Shown: piece by piece, positions 11,901-23,586 of the stretch
Position numbering within the stretch: the stretch's first letter is position 1
Layout of the letters: every line of letters begins with the position of its first letter
From: Lophius americanus
Lineage: Eukaryota; Chordata; Actinopteri; Lophiiformes; Lophiidae
DNA: 64,000 nucleotides
Direction of reading: 5' to 3'
Assembly (NCBI GenBank): GCA_037951165.1
Contig: JBBDHG010000451.1
Location: forward strand, 515,001 to 579,000
Notes under the pieces: generated by a model
What the model was told of the DNA's origin: nothing
Database searches by the model: none
What the model saw: only the letters and a program-made list of their open reading frames with translations
Program-made: the position numbers and the translations under genes

Positions 11901-14900
11901 CCTTCACCACTCTGTCCTACACCTCCTCTTAATCCAGAGACACGATGCAGCTCCTTCTGACCTTCTCTATACTTCTCCATCAGCTCCTTCTGATCCTCTC
12001 TATACTTCTCCATCAGCTCCTTCTGAAGTTCTCTCTACTTCTCCATCAGCTCCTTCTGTCCTTCTCTGTTCTTCTCCCTCACCTCCTTCTGAAGTTCTCT
12101 CTACTTCTCCGTCAGCTCCTTCTGAACTTCTCTCTACTTCTCCATCAGCTCCTTCTGACCTTCTCTCTACTTCTCCCTCACCTCCTTCTGAGCAAACATC
12201 TCATCTGGATGGTGTAAGTAACGTGAGAGAGAGATATTTGTTCATGTCCTCAAAGGAGGACATCCACCTCTTCGGTGACCAGATGAAGAGGAGTTCTCGT
12301 TACCTGTAACTCTCCTTCTAGTTGGACGAGGTCTCCTCTCATGCTTTGGATGCTCTCCTGCTGGGCCTGAAGTATATCTTCTAGGATCCTGAGGTTTTTT
12401 TTCTGCGTCATGAACTCGGCCGCCAGCTTCAGCTGCTCATCCTGTGCTTCAACAAGGAACAACGATCTTCACAACATCACCTTCTTCACCTCCACTCCAT
12501 CCAAAAGGGCGAAACCATGACGAACCTTTAACGGCTCCATGTCCTCCGGAAGCTGATGGACCCGCGCTCTGACTGAGGAGAACTCGGACTCCGCGTCCTC
12601 CGTCCTTTTGAGAAGCTCGTCGAGCTCCGCCTTGGCGTCACAGACTTCCTGCTCCTCCGCTCTCATTCGCTGCTGGTTCTCGCGGGCCACCTCCTCCTGC
12701 AAGAAGAACACGTGGCAGTCAGAGGAGCTGGGTTTGCGGAAAGAGGAGGCGGGAAATGAGCTAAAAAAAAAATGGCCACCAAGGCGCTGAGGTCATCAGT
12801 CTGCTCCTCAGCAGCCGTCTCCAGCTCAGCTATCCTGGCTTTGATGTGATTCACGGAGGCCTGCGTTTGAAAAAGAAGAGAATTAAAACAATTTCCCTCC
12901 CGCTCACAGTATTAGTCATCATCTAAAGGAGTTTTCATGTTTCCTGACCGTTGTCTTCTTCAGGGTCACGACGGTGCCGCTCAGCTTGCCCTCCATGATG
13001 AAGATGTCCTCAGACACGGAGGTCATGTGGCGCTGAAACCTGGACAGCTGAGCCTTGTAGTTCTCCAACTCTGACTCCAACGATCTGGGATGGACGCCAC
13101 AGACGTTTCCTCAAACACATGAAACTTCATCGACCTGTCTTCATTCTGGTCTCCTCTGATTGGACAGACGCTCACCTTATCTCAGTCTCCAGATCCACAC
13201 CCAGATATTTGGCCACGCCGACCCCAGAGGTGTAGTACCGGTTGGGGTAAACCTGATCTCCCTCAGTGGTGAGAGCTTCCCGGCAGTTTCTAGGGGGCTG
13301 TCCTTGCTGCATGACCCTCCTCGCTTTGTCCTTCTCCTTTTTATGTGAAAACATTAGAACCGATGATGATGATGAACCAAAAACAACAGACAGATGCTCC
13401 ATGTCGACATTTTCAAACAGACTAACTTTGATGATTAAAACCGTCTCAATTCCCCTCATGTCAATCAGACAGTTGACGATGAAGGGGTCCGACGCCGAGA
13501 CCACGTCCAGCACTGAGGGGTACTCCGGGTGGTAAGCCCTCCTGAAGGAGAAGAAAAACACGACGGTTCTTTCACTGTGTGAGGAAGAGTCAACGGGAGC
13601 GAGGGTACCGCGGCTGCTCACTGTCCGTCGACGTTGTAGACTTTTTCCGAGAAGGGGCTGACGACGATCAGCGGCCTGTTGCCTTGTGGGTAATATCGGG
13701 CCATCAGCTCCTTGAGGACGACCTCGTCTTTGTAGTTGTCGCAGCAGAAAGCCTTCATGAAGCTACGCAGGCAACACTCCACGGCTACAGCCAGGGAGGG
13801 GTCCTTCAGCGCGATGAAGACCCCTGAGAGCAAGAACACGCCAAAATAAACTTTGATATTTCACTTTGGTCACATCTGGGTTATTAAAAAATATGGTTGT
13901 TTTTTTTATTCATACTACTTTCATATACATTTAAAAAAAATAAAAAAATCCGTTTAAAGGTTTTTTTTATTTTATCGAAATCATATATTTATAATTTTTA
14001 TAATTCTCTTTTTTTCTCATTTCCCTTGTTTATTTATTTATGTTTTTGTTACACAATCAGCACATTATGGTTATTGTTGTTGTTGTAGCTACTGTTATTT
14101 ATTTTTATTTTTATCACTCAGTATATTGTGTACTATACTCCGGGGGGGTTTGGGGGGCCCCATAACCAAATCCTGCCAAGGCCACCAATTAGGCGAGGAG
14201 CGGCCCTGAATCAAAACATTTTTTTCTAATTTCCTTTAATGGGAACCCTTCGAGATCTTTTTAAGTCACTAGTTCTTCTTCAAAAGTGAGACCTGTTTAT
14301 AATCTGACCCGGCAGCAGCCCCTATCTGCTAAACAGTAAGGGGCCATGGGTGGAGCCCTGAGGGACACCACAGCTCAAAGGGACCTGTTGTGTCCAAAAG
14401 AGGAGGCATTAACAATGGCTCTTACGAAAAAAACCTTTTACAAGATGTAAGATTTTTTATAAAGCATGTGAGACTTACTGAACAGAATTTTGGAACTTGA
14501 TACGACCAAAAAACATTTTACCCAAAAGTCAAATCTAATCTTTTTCAAAATTTTCCATGAAATACCAAATTTTTAAAAGTTTTTTTTTTTTTTTTCATAT
14601 TTTAGAGTCAATCCAGAGTGCCGTCGATAAGAAATTAATATATTTAATAAAATATGTAAAGACGTTATTTTTCCATATATTTCTCAAACCTCATTTCTGC
14701 TAAAATGTCCAAACATAAAGTCAAAAACGTGAACAAACTGTCACCGATTGGACCGACGGGTTTCTTGATGAAGCGCCCTCTAGCGTCCGCCTCGGCCACG
14801 GCGCTCAGCAGGTCGGGAATGTGATCTCCAAAGCGCCTCAGCCTGTTGGAGCGGCCGGCGATGAGCTGGTTCTTCCTTTTCAGCTTGGACGAGCAGGACA

Positions 14901-17526
14901 TCTGGATGTGTCTCTCCTCCAGTCTAAAGGAGCAGACCCGGATCAGGACGAGTCTCTCACTCCTCGCCGCCTCCTCTCATACGTACCTCAGCTTGTCCCG
15001 CTCCTCCTTCCCGACCAGCAGAGCCTGATGTTTGTTGGCCATCTCGTTCTTCAGCCGTGAGCAGGTTTCCTCCAGATTCAGCAGCTGCTCCCTCAGGCTG
15101 GACATGTCCCTCTGCTGTCTCCTCAACTCCGTCTCCTCCTTATTGTTCGTGCTGGCGCTACAGTGAAGAGAAGGAGGAGATGAAGATGATGTGCATGTGA
15201 TCAGAGGAGGCTCTGGTTGACTGATCTACTCCTCCTACCTGCTTTTAGTCTTGTGGATCTTCTCCTGCAGGAGGTCCTGCTCCTGACCCGATTGCTTGAG
15301 TTTGTTCAGAGCCCGATGATAAACCAGCTGAAGAGGAAATGAGGTCCGTTCAAACAACAACGATGATGTCACTTTAGAGTCCGGATCAAACGCTGGAGCA
15401 GATGAAGATTACCTCCTGATCCTGATGAGCTTTGTTCATCGTCTTCATTTGATCCTTCGTCCTCAGGCTGTCCCTCGACAGAGACTCCTGCTCCTCTCTC
15501 AGAACCTCCACTCTGCCTCTGATGTCCCGGAGACTCTTCTCCACCTGTTCCACCCGTTTCTGGGAAAAATGTGAAAAAGAGGTACCTTAATAGAACGGGT
15601 CAGAACTCACAAGCCCGGTTCTAACGGGTTTTTAAGAACCTCTATATGAACTGTATTTAGTGATTGAAAGAATCTCTTAGCCTGTAGCTCCATCTCCAGC
15701 ATCCTTCTACCAGCAGATCCACCATCCCTCCTCTTCACGGGTCAGAACCATCTCAGTCTGTCCTCTCGGACTTTGTCTCCAGGACATCTACCCTGGACTG
15801 TCCCTCTGATGTCTCCTTTCTAATCCTGTCCTTCCTCCTCACTCCCAGAGAACATCTGAACATCTTCATCTCTGCCTCCTGTCTTCTGGTCAGAACCACC
15901 GTCTCTGAACCATCCAGCAGAACTTCTCTCACCTCCATCCTGGAAACCTTTCCCTTCACTCCTGCTGCTCCTCTCCTGTCACAGATAACTCCTCACACTC
16001 TTCTCCACCCACTCCACCATGCCTGCACTTGCTTCTTCACCTCTTCTCCAAGCTCCCCGTCGGGGTGTCCCACGTTCTCTGTGGGACGTTGTGGACGTAC
16101 TTCTTTACGTCTGAAAGAATCCTCCAGACTCACCTTACAGAGCTGAAGGTCGTCCTGATGTCTGCGATTGTTTTCCTCCTTTTCCAGTTTCTCCCGCTGC
16201 TGCTGAACAGACTCCTCCTCCTCGTCCACCTGAGGGCCACCATCAACAACTTCAGGAGGATTCTCAGCCCGAAGGAGAAGTTCTTACATCCGTTTCTTCC
16301 TTTTCATTCTTCATCTAACGACCGGCTCTGAGAATTCAGTCGTCATTATTCGTTTTCTTACCAAACACCAGGCCATCATCTTCTTCAGATCCTCCAGAGT
16401 CTGCTTCATCTCCCGGAGGCACCACAGGTTCTCGTACCTCGCCTTCTTACGCAGGAAAAGTCGCTTTGAGTCCTTCAGCGACTGAAAACAAACAAACAAA
16501 CAAACAAAGAGTGACTTAAATCTTCTTTTTAACAGAAGAGCAAATAGTGAAACTCTAAATAAACACCTGAAGAGTTCTTATCAGACTCCACAGATCACAG
16601 GTGTGTTTACGGTTGTAGGAAAGTTAACTCTTCTCGTCCATTTTATCGCAAACATTTTCTTGTTACTTTTTTCTTCATTTATTCGTATTTTTCATTTTAC
16701 TTAATTTATTATATTTTCACTTTTTCTTCCAGCTACTTTATTTCATTTTATTTAACTTTATCTTTACTAACAATTTTATTTGTATTTTCATTCTATCCGA
16801 TCTTTTTTCTTTTATATATTTTATCCAATTTTAGATTTTTGCTGATTATTACATTTTTTGTAATTTTTCTTTTTATCTCATTTTATTTATCTTATTTATT
16901 TGTTTACAAGTATATTTTTTCATTATCTACTTTATTCTATTTTATTTTTAAACTTTATTCATTGATTTTATTTTATTTAATAGATTTTTCTGACTTGTTT
17001 CCTCAGTTTGTCCAAAAACAAAAAATGAAACCCGTTTCTCTCTTCCTCTCTTCTAATTTAAAACGGTCGAGTCAGCATCAAGGTGAAGCCACTAAACTCC
17101 ACCTAAACTCCACCTAAACTCCACCTAAACTCCACCTAAACTCCGCCTCCTCCGTGTTTGTTTGACCACACATAAAACCCCCTGCTGGAGTAAAAGTGTG
17201 TGTTTGACTGTAAAGTCCTGGACTGGTGCTGATGTGGTGAACAGACGGTGAGATGAAGCACCTCCTCCTGCCTCTCCACCTGCTGCCGTGTGAGCGCTTT
17301 GGCGTGTTTGATGCGGATGTAGTCCTTCCTCATCTGCTCCAGTAGGGTGGCTTTCATGAAGAACTAGAGGAGAGGAGACCGACGCTGGTTTAAAACGTGG
17401 GAATATAAAAACACACCAACGAGTGAGGAGGCGCTCCGCTACCTTATACTTGTCTGATTCACTTTTGGAGAGCAGGAACTGTTTGCTCATTTCTTGGCTG
17501 AGAATGGAGACGGGGTTGTCCAGCTG

Positions 17527-17578
<52 letters not shown>

Positions 17579-17814
17579 ACATACACACTCAGACAAACAC
17601 ACACACATACACATGCACACACACTCAGACAAACATACATACACACACGCACACACACAGACACACACACACACACACACACACATACACACTCAGACAA
17701 ACACACCCACACACACATGCACACACACTCAGACAAACATACATACACACATACACACACGCACACACACACTCAGACAAACACACACATCCACACAAAC
17801 ACACGCACACACAC

Positions 17815-17846
<32 letters not shown>

Positions 17847-18117
17847 GCAAACAGACACACGAACACACATGCAAACACATACACAGACATACACACACTC
17901 AGACAAACACACACACATGCAAACACACACACACACAAAACAAGATGTACATAAAGGAAAGAGGATGTAACAAAGAAAACTAAATAGTACAATAAACTCA
18001 CACTGATCTCCTCAGTGGTTATTTATATTTATTTTATCTATTTCATCTTACTGACTTTTTACTGACTATTACTATTAATACTATTACTATTGGCTATTTA
18101 TTACAGCTATATAAATA

Positions 18118-18169
<52 letters not shown>

Positions 18170-20922
18170 GTGCTTTTTTAAATTATTAATTTACTTTTAT
18201 TAACTATATTAACTATCTATCGATCCGTTCAGAAGTTCTGAATGGATCGTCGGTAAAACGCTGAACGGATCAGTACCTGGATGTTGAAGTGGTCCAAAAT
18301 GGCCATCAGCTCCTCCCTCTTGTTTGAGACCAGCTGCCCTGAAACAGCAGAGAAGAAGAGTCATTTAATAAAATCATCATCATCATCATCGTCATTTTTC
18401 AGCTCAAACCAGTCCTGAGGCTCTCTCTTTGATAAGCCCCCAACACCCTGCGTTGTACCAGCAATCCCCCTGATTGAACTCCTCAGATTAAATGTGACTC
18501 AACCTAACTTTCTATGATGTCATCAGTGTGTTCTAGGATCAGATCCCATAGTGACTCAACCTAACTTTCTATGATGTCATCAGTCTGTTCTAGGATCAGA
18601 TCCCATAGTGACTCAGCCTAACTGTTTCTATGAAGTCATCAGTCTGTTCTAGGATCAGATCCCATATTGACTGAATGATGGACATAAATACAGTTACATA
18701 GTTTTTCTGAGCTCAGGATTAAAACATCGTAGATTCAGAGGAGCTAAATTTAGTCACAGCTGGACTGATGGTTGGGAAGTTACGGACGTTTTCCACAAAA
18801 AGCTCCCCCTAGTGGGTAAAATATGAAATACCATAATGAAATAATAAAACTCCTTGTGTGGATTCTTACAAGCCGATTTGGACAAAATCAGACCAACGGT
18901 TAGGAAGTTATGTCTGGGAAAAAAGGTGGGGTTTTTTTGTGTAAAAACAGCTCCCCCTTGTGAGTAAAATATGAACTATTGGTGTAAAATGTAATACATG
19001 CAACATAGATCACCTCCAGTCGAATCATATGCATTCAATTTTGACTAGATTGGACCAACGGTTGAGAAGTTATGTCCGAAAAACAGGGTTCCTCGTGAAA
19101 AGAGCTCCCCCTAGTGAGTAAAATATGAAGTATTAGATTATATGTTCATAAAAGTAAGATAGATCTGCTAATAATATAATCTTCCTTATGTGTTGGAGAG
19201 GATGCATATGAGCGGTTAGGAAGTAATGTCTGAAAAATGTTTTGCTATAAATAATATAGCACTGGCCTTCTTCCAAAATCAATCCAGTTCTTCCTTTTAA
19301 TAAAAGCACCTGATTTGCTCCTCAGCCTGCAGGTCCGACTCCCATCAGAGACGATGCGATGCTCGACGGAGATGCGGTCGCCGTAGACGCCTCCTCTGTA
19401 AGCATCGGGCCCAATGTTCCTCAGCTCCACCGTTATGTCTGCAGCGCTGGAGGGAACATAGAGCATTCTGGGAAATGACAGTACATCTAGAGACACGGCC
19501 CAGAGAGGAATTCTCTCCTCTGTCTTACTTTTCGCCGCTCTTCACAAAATCCTTCAGGGACAGTCCTCTGTTGGTGGAGGTGGCTTTTCCTCCGAGGCCG
19601 ACGATCAGTCCCGTCAGGATCGCCGTTTTCCCGCCTGCGAGGTAAAAGGGAGCAGAGAAGAAGAAAGACTTTTCTCTGTGTTGTGTGTACACTGTGTTCA
19701 AAGGATCCGACACAACGAAACGGCATTTAGTAGCTACATGAAAATCATTAAGCCCCTCATCAAATTACAACTCATTTTTGGGTTTTGAATTTTGTCAAAC
19801 GTGTCAAAAAGTGTTTCTGAAAAAAAGATCCTTCAGATCTACATCAGGATGTCGTGGATTTACACTTAGTCCCAGGCAGTCAGCCAACCAATCCACAGAA
19901 TGAGCTACTGACTGATCAACTATCCAACCAATCAACCAACCACTCAGCCGGTCAGCCGGCCACTCAGCCAGTCAGCCGGCCAACCAACATAACAACCAAC
20001 CATCCAGCCAATTTACATACCAATAAACTATGCAACCAACCAACATACCATCCAACCACTCAACCAACCACTCAGCCACCAGCCAACCTAAGGACAATCC
20101 CGTCATACAACCACACAATCGGAACAATGCAAAAATCAACCAACCAACCAATCATCAGAATGAGAGTCTGATGGATCAACCAACCAACCAACCAATCAAC
20201 CAGTCAGCCAGCAAACCAACATATCAACCAACCATCAAGCCACTTTACCAACCAATAAACTATCCAAACAACCGACCAACCAACCAGCTAGCAAACCAAC
20301 CAACCAACCAACTTACAAACAGAATGAGCGACTGACGGATCAACCAACCAACCACCCACCAACCAACCAATCAACCAGTCAGCCAGCCAACCAACATACC
20401 AACCAACCATCCAGCCAATTTACCAACCAATAAACTATCCAACCAACCGACCAACCAACCAGCTAGCAATCCAACCAACCAACAGGCCAACAAACTGGTC
20501 AGCCAACCAGGCAACCAACCATCTTTGAACAAACCCAACCCAGCCAACCAACTAACATTGAGAACCCCGTAAACCAAACAGCATCATGTGACCTTGAAAT
20601 AAAACGCTTCTTACTTCCATTGTTGCCGACAATGAAATTCACGTGGGGCCCAAACTTGAAGGGCCCGAGAAAACGGTGACACATGAAGTTCTTCAGAGTG
20701 ATGCTTTCAATCAGGCCGATGTCTCCCTGAAAATGAACATGGAGGGTGAAAACGAGTTGGCGAGAATTTCAGTGCTGCATTGGGGGCGGGGCTACGTACC
20801 GTGACAGCGTGAAACGATGGTCTCTGATGGATGGCATCGTCTGATTCTTCGTCCGCCGCGCTCACTCGGTGTCTCTTCACCGCGGCCGCTTCACTACAAG
20901 CTGTTCCTTTCCTCTTACTCAT
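8938..20922 (-). CDS. smc6: SMC6, structural maintenance of chromosomes 6
   Basis: There are 26 coding exons: 20922-20800, 20726-20615, 19634-19529, 19446-19310, 18338-18277, 17523-17443, 17363-17262, 16481-16362, 16229-16134, 15559-15413, 15327-15239, 15157-14987, 14923-14745, 13823-13622, 13541-13427, 13336-13176, 13084-12949, 12860-12780, 12696-12526, 12441-12304, 11456-11311, 11233-11108, 11018-10913, 10240-10088, 9979-9882, 9025-8938. Their lengths sum to 3246 nt, 1081 aa (human about 1091), with every phase consistent. Walker A GNNGSGKT is at residues 75-82, the hinge at roughly 450-670 between coiled coils, the ABC signature LSGGERS at 986-992, and Walker B within CLDEFDVYM at 1012-1020. 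Known role: ATPase core of the SMC5/6 complex in recombination repair and genome stability, nuclear. The start follows an acceptor at 20937. The last exon is only 88 bases; it encodes a conserved DPE stretch but then a short acidic tail ending ETEDGED, instead of the longer tail I recall from mammals. Confidence 0.95.
9230..9775 (-). repeat. Dispersed repeat, inverted relative of 18425-19235
   Basis: TCATATTTTATTCACTAGGG, CCCAAGATTCGTCAGATTTA and the GATCTGATCCTAGAACA block are reverse complements of segments at 18430-19140. The module with an ACAACGCAGG core at 9712-9775 closes it. The two copies flank most of the smc6 gene in opposite orientation. No coding capacity; family unknown. Confidence 0.55.
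10320..10690. repeat. Minisatellite in an smc6 intron
   Basis: Repeated blocks containing AGCTCTGGTAGTAGCCGCG and AAGGACTTAGCCAAGCTAGC, of about 40-50 bp, fill much of the intron between exons 24 and 25. Two adjacent copies near 10590-10680 are identical for over 35 bases, so expansion is recent. An inner array at 10423-10490 repeats a 15-16 base GGGAGATGTTCCATCT-like unit. Confidence 0.8.
11585..11945 (-). mobile_element. RTE-like LINE fragment
   Basis: The block with GATCCACCATCCCT, CTCTTCAC, CCATCTCAATCTG and TTTGTCTCCAAGACGTCTAAC parallels the RTE-like pieces at 15685-16060 and 37130-37690 in the same orientation. It is more diverged and has no long frame. It sits inside the smc6 intron between exons 21 and 22. 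Confidence 0.45.
11945..12195. repeat. 33-bp minisatellite (7-8 units) in an smc6 intron
   Basis: A unit like CAGCTCCTTCTGACCTTCTC plus about 13 bases recurs every 33 bp. Some units have CTCACCTCC in place of ATCAGCTCC. On the smc6 sense strand the units read as an 11-residue charged pattern (MEKYREDQKEL), but most contain an in-frame TAG, so they are not exonic. smc6 joins perfectly without them. Confidence 0.85.
13861..14740. other. Large AT-rich smc6 intron with a LINE scrap
   Basis: This intron between smc6 exons 14 and 15 is mainly T-rich low-complexity sequence. At 14270-14420 the minus strand holds a fragment resembling the reverse-transcriptase VPQG region, similar to the one at 7090-7260. 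Nothing else is recognisable. Confidence 0.5.
15685..16060 (-). mobile_element. RTE-like LINE 3' fragment
   Basis: Minus-strand frames read the C-terminal part of a fish RTE-like polyprotein: motifs resembling VKGKV, YGSETV, RRQEAE, KMFRCSLGV and, further 5', EVKKQVQAWWSGWRRV. Two frames are used, so it is a broken copy. It lies in the smc6 intron between exons 10 and 11. A close relative is at 37130-37690 inside slc5a6. Confidence 0.7.
16500..17120. other. smc6 intron, T-rich filler
   Basis: This intron between exons 8 and 9 consists mainly of TTTTATT-type low-complexity sequence at 16660-16990. It ends near 17085-17150 with four copies of an 11-base ACTCCACCTAA repeat. No coding content seen. 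Confidence 0.5.
17530..17936 (+). repeat. Long interrupted (CA)n microsatellite
   Basis: About 400 bp of CA repeat broken by ATACA, GCA and CTCAGACAAA interruptions lies seven bases upstream of smc6 exon 7. The CTCAGACAAACA interruption recurs about every 40-90 bp, giving a higher-order pattern. Long Thr-His and Val-Cys frames over it are repeat artefacts. Confidence 0.9.
18123..18167. repeat. (TA)n microsatellite
   Basis: An uninterrupted TA tract of about 45 bp in the same smc6 intron as the CA array. Confidence 0.9.
18425..19235 (+). repeat. Dispersed repeat with three internal units of about 150 bp
   Basis: AGCTCCCCCTAGTGGGTAAA-like blocks recur near 18800, 18948 and 19104, each followed by an ATATGAA-rich segment and a block containing CCAACGGTTAGGAAGTTATG. 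The 5' part repeats a roughly 60-base TCAACCTAACTTTCTATGAT unit two to three times at 18497-18660. The same family occurs inverted at 9230-9775 and in pieces at 33400-33460, 42355-42500 and 47570-47960. Confidence 0.65.
19865..20545 (+). repeat. (CCAA)-type degenerate array in smc6 intron 2
   Basis: About 680 bp of AACCAACCAATCAACC-like sequence with recurring CAGTCAGCCAGCAAACCAAC and ATCAGAATGAG blocks. Longer units of about 150-180 bp repeat at 20150-20330 and 20330-20500. No coding value. Confidence 0.85.
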
Positions 20923-21899
20923 TCTGGAACAAGTCACTGAAAACCGAAGGAACCAGCCATAACATTATAACCACTGAAAGTAAATGAGTGGGATTTATCA
21001 GGCAGAAGGGGAAAACTTTTTTTTTTTCCAAGAAGAAGCAGAAAAACCAGTCCAGGCTGAGTTTGTTGGGATCTGAAACACAGATCATAATATCAAGCTG
21101 GTGTCTGAGAGAGGAATGCATTCCAGAGTATGATAAGAGAAGGTACGATCACAGTAGGACGATTGACAGGTAACGATTCACCTGTTCTTCCTGTGAACGG
21201 AAGCATGGAAGGCGTTGGCTTAAACAAGCAGCAGTTGGTTATTAAGCCTAAATAAGAACAGATTAACATTTACCCAACCTTAATCAGCCCCAGGAATCAT
21301 TATTAAGTGTTATTCTGTTATACTATATATTTATATTTAATTCTATTGTATTTATCAAACTAAACTTTCTAAAGTGACACGATTTATCTGTCTTCTGAAA
21401 AACAGAGAAATTTTAAATGAATGTATTCAGAATCAGAGAAACAGGTTATTTTTGGAAGAAAAAAAAAACACATTAATTTCAGAATAAATATAAAATATAG
21501 GTGTAAACCCGTTTGGAGAAAAAGAAAATAAAAAATTTTTGAAGATGTGGTTTATGATGTAAATTAAATAAAAACAACCATCAAACAGTAGTATAATATT
21601 GTGTATGATGATACCATACGACTTTTAAGGGAGAAAAAAAAGAATATATGCATGTATGTAGGTATTAATATGTTTGTACAGATAGATAGATATAGATATA
21701 TAGATATGCATGCATCCGTGAAAATAAATATAAAGACAGTAGATAAAACCGAAACAGAACCACAACAAATAAACCTATTTTGTATTTAATATTCCTTCAG
21801 TAGCTCTTGAATCATTATTTTACACATTAAATCAGACTCGAGTATTAATGTGGACCAGGTGAATTTAAATCGAACTTACAGGTGAACTTTTATGGATCA

Positions 21900-22260
21900 T
21901 GAAGAGAAGCTTCTCTTAACTTCCTACCGTCTTAAGTTTTTGCGCAGTCGATGAACGCACCTCGTCTCTTCCTGGACTGACAGGTTGAGGGAGTCACCTG
22001 ACCTCCAAAACACGGAAGCATCCGATTAGTTTGATCACCGCCCATCACAGCGCGCGTGCGTGAGTTTCTCCGCTAAGCAGACTTCACCTCGGATGAAACT
22101 ATTGACACGTGCGTAAATACATGTTCAAAGACGCGGAAGAGCCGGATTCACGTCCGTGCGTGTTTTGCGCAATTCTCCATTCGCGCACCGTTCAAATCGT
22201 TTAAAATACCATGCGCGTGCGCGCCCCCAGCCCTTACCGCGCACGAGGCTCTACTTTATC
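21900..22260 (-). promoter_or_regulatory. smc6: CpG-rich region, probable smc6 promoter
   Basis: This stretch has many CG dinucleotides and GCGCGTGCG runs in an otherwise AT-rich spacer, about 1 kb upstream of the smc6 start exon. On the minus strand a donor-like ACG|GTAGGA at 21928/21927 could end a noncoding first exon that splices to the acceptor at 20937. In mammals SMC6 shares a promoter with GEN1; no GEN1 exon is seen here. Confidence 0.35.
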
Positions 22261-23561
22261 AAACACGGTCCGGCATGAACCCGCGGTCCAGAAGCTGGTA
22301 CCAGAGGCTGGTACTGGAGCCTCAGACCCTGAAGTGACGTGAGGCGCGTGTGTGGAGGTGAGCAGAATCTGGTTTATTAAGGTGTTCGCTCTGATATGGA
22401 AGCCCGGAGCGACCAACCTTTAAATCATTTATTGAAATATTCAACTACTAACTAAAGCAGAAGTTCAGTTTATGTTTAATTTTATGTTGATTGGAGACCA
22501 GGAGTCACGTGTCTGCTTGCAAAAGGTGACATCTTCACATTTGTAGTAACGGATTTAAAGGTGCAGTGTGTGAAATTTAGTCTGATGTCATGGAATAAAT
22601 TGAATATAATATTTGTGTTGGTGTACCATCAGCTGAATAATAATAATAATAATAATAAAACTTTAGATATTTTTTTTGTAATTACCCTAAGATGCTTTAC
22701 AGGCACCGAAAAAACTACTTTAATTCTTAATAGCAATGAAGAGGATAATAATGAATAAGTTGTTGCAGGATAACCATTAAGTTTGATACTGGAGATTATT
22801 TGCGAAACCCACCACAAATAAAGACAGCCCCCATGTATACGTCAGTGGAAGGGTGGGTGGAGAGTTTACGCTTTCTTTAATCACACGAGGCATTTATTCA
22901 TTATATTCATGATCAAATACATGTTTTTACAACAAACGTGAAAAATCATTACAACATTTGACCTGATACACACACAAAAATAACACACTGTTCCAATCCA
23001 CCCTTCACTGTTAAGCTTCTCAGGGCTTCTTTCTTACCGCTAAGCTAACAAGCTAACTGATACAGCTGGACAAATTAAATCTATTCAGACAAGCTTTATA
23101 TAATATATATTTTTTTGTCATATTTGAAAGTACCACCAGTAAGTCACACTCTAGCGCCTCACACTGGTGGAGAACCGAAGAGAAAGTTTGGAAATTCTCA
23201 CTGGACCAACAATCTTGTAATTTGTTATTGATTGGTCAGGGAGGACGACCTCCTTGGAGCATCACTTCCTGTGTTTTGGCCAATAACAGATCAGCATGAA
23301 AAAAAGAAGCATATTGAAATTCATGAAATTGATTTAGTAGATCCCGCCTCCATTCCAGAGGAGGAATGTGAAGCCTGCCCTCGGTTCTCCACTTCACGCC
23401 GACTGCCTTTCACCTTTCACCTTTCTCCCGTGTGAATACAACATAAAAATATAAACCAGGGTCATATATAAGGAAAAATAATTCATTTAGTGGTTAATTT
23501 GAGAACTGCAGCGCAAATATGTCTGATATCATTATTTATGTGTTTATTTCCTATTTTGCAG
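22261..23561. other. Spacer upstream of the Tudor gene
   Basis: No gene exons are recognised. Bases 23135-23435 are one arm of an inverted dispersed repeat whose partner is at 33825-34135. The rest is AT-rich, with an (AAT)n tract at 22636-22659. An untranslated first exon of the Tudor gene should lie here, but I cannot place it. Confidence 0.45.
23135..23435 (+). repeat. 300-bp dispersed repeat, copy 1
   Basis: Segments TCTAGCGCCTCACACTGGTGG, GGAAATTCTCACT, TGATTGGTCAGGGAGG, CACTTCCTGTGTTTTGGCCA and GAATTGAAATC-like parts have reverse-complement matches at 33825-34135 in the same order. It is probably a SINE or MITE of unknown family. Confidence 0.6.
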
Positions 23562-23586
23562 GTAAATGTAACACCTGAACCTCACG

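Noticed and set aside
11945..12217. 90-residue Leu-rich plus-strand ORF resembling membrane helices
   Set aside because: It is the translation of a 33-bp minisatellite; no start context or conservation supports a gene.
17125..18001. Several long ORFs (up to 215 residues) rich in Val-Cys or Thr-His
   Set aside because: They are translations of the CA/GT microsatellite in an smc6 intron.
20923..23586. GEN1, the usual head-to-head partner of SMC6
   Set aside because: No frame in this interval resembles the XPG-like nuclease; the next gene is a Tudor gene.
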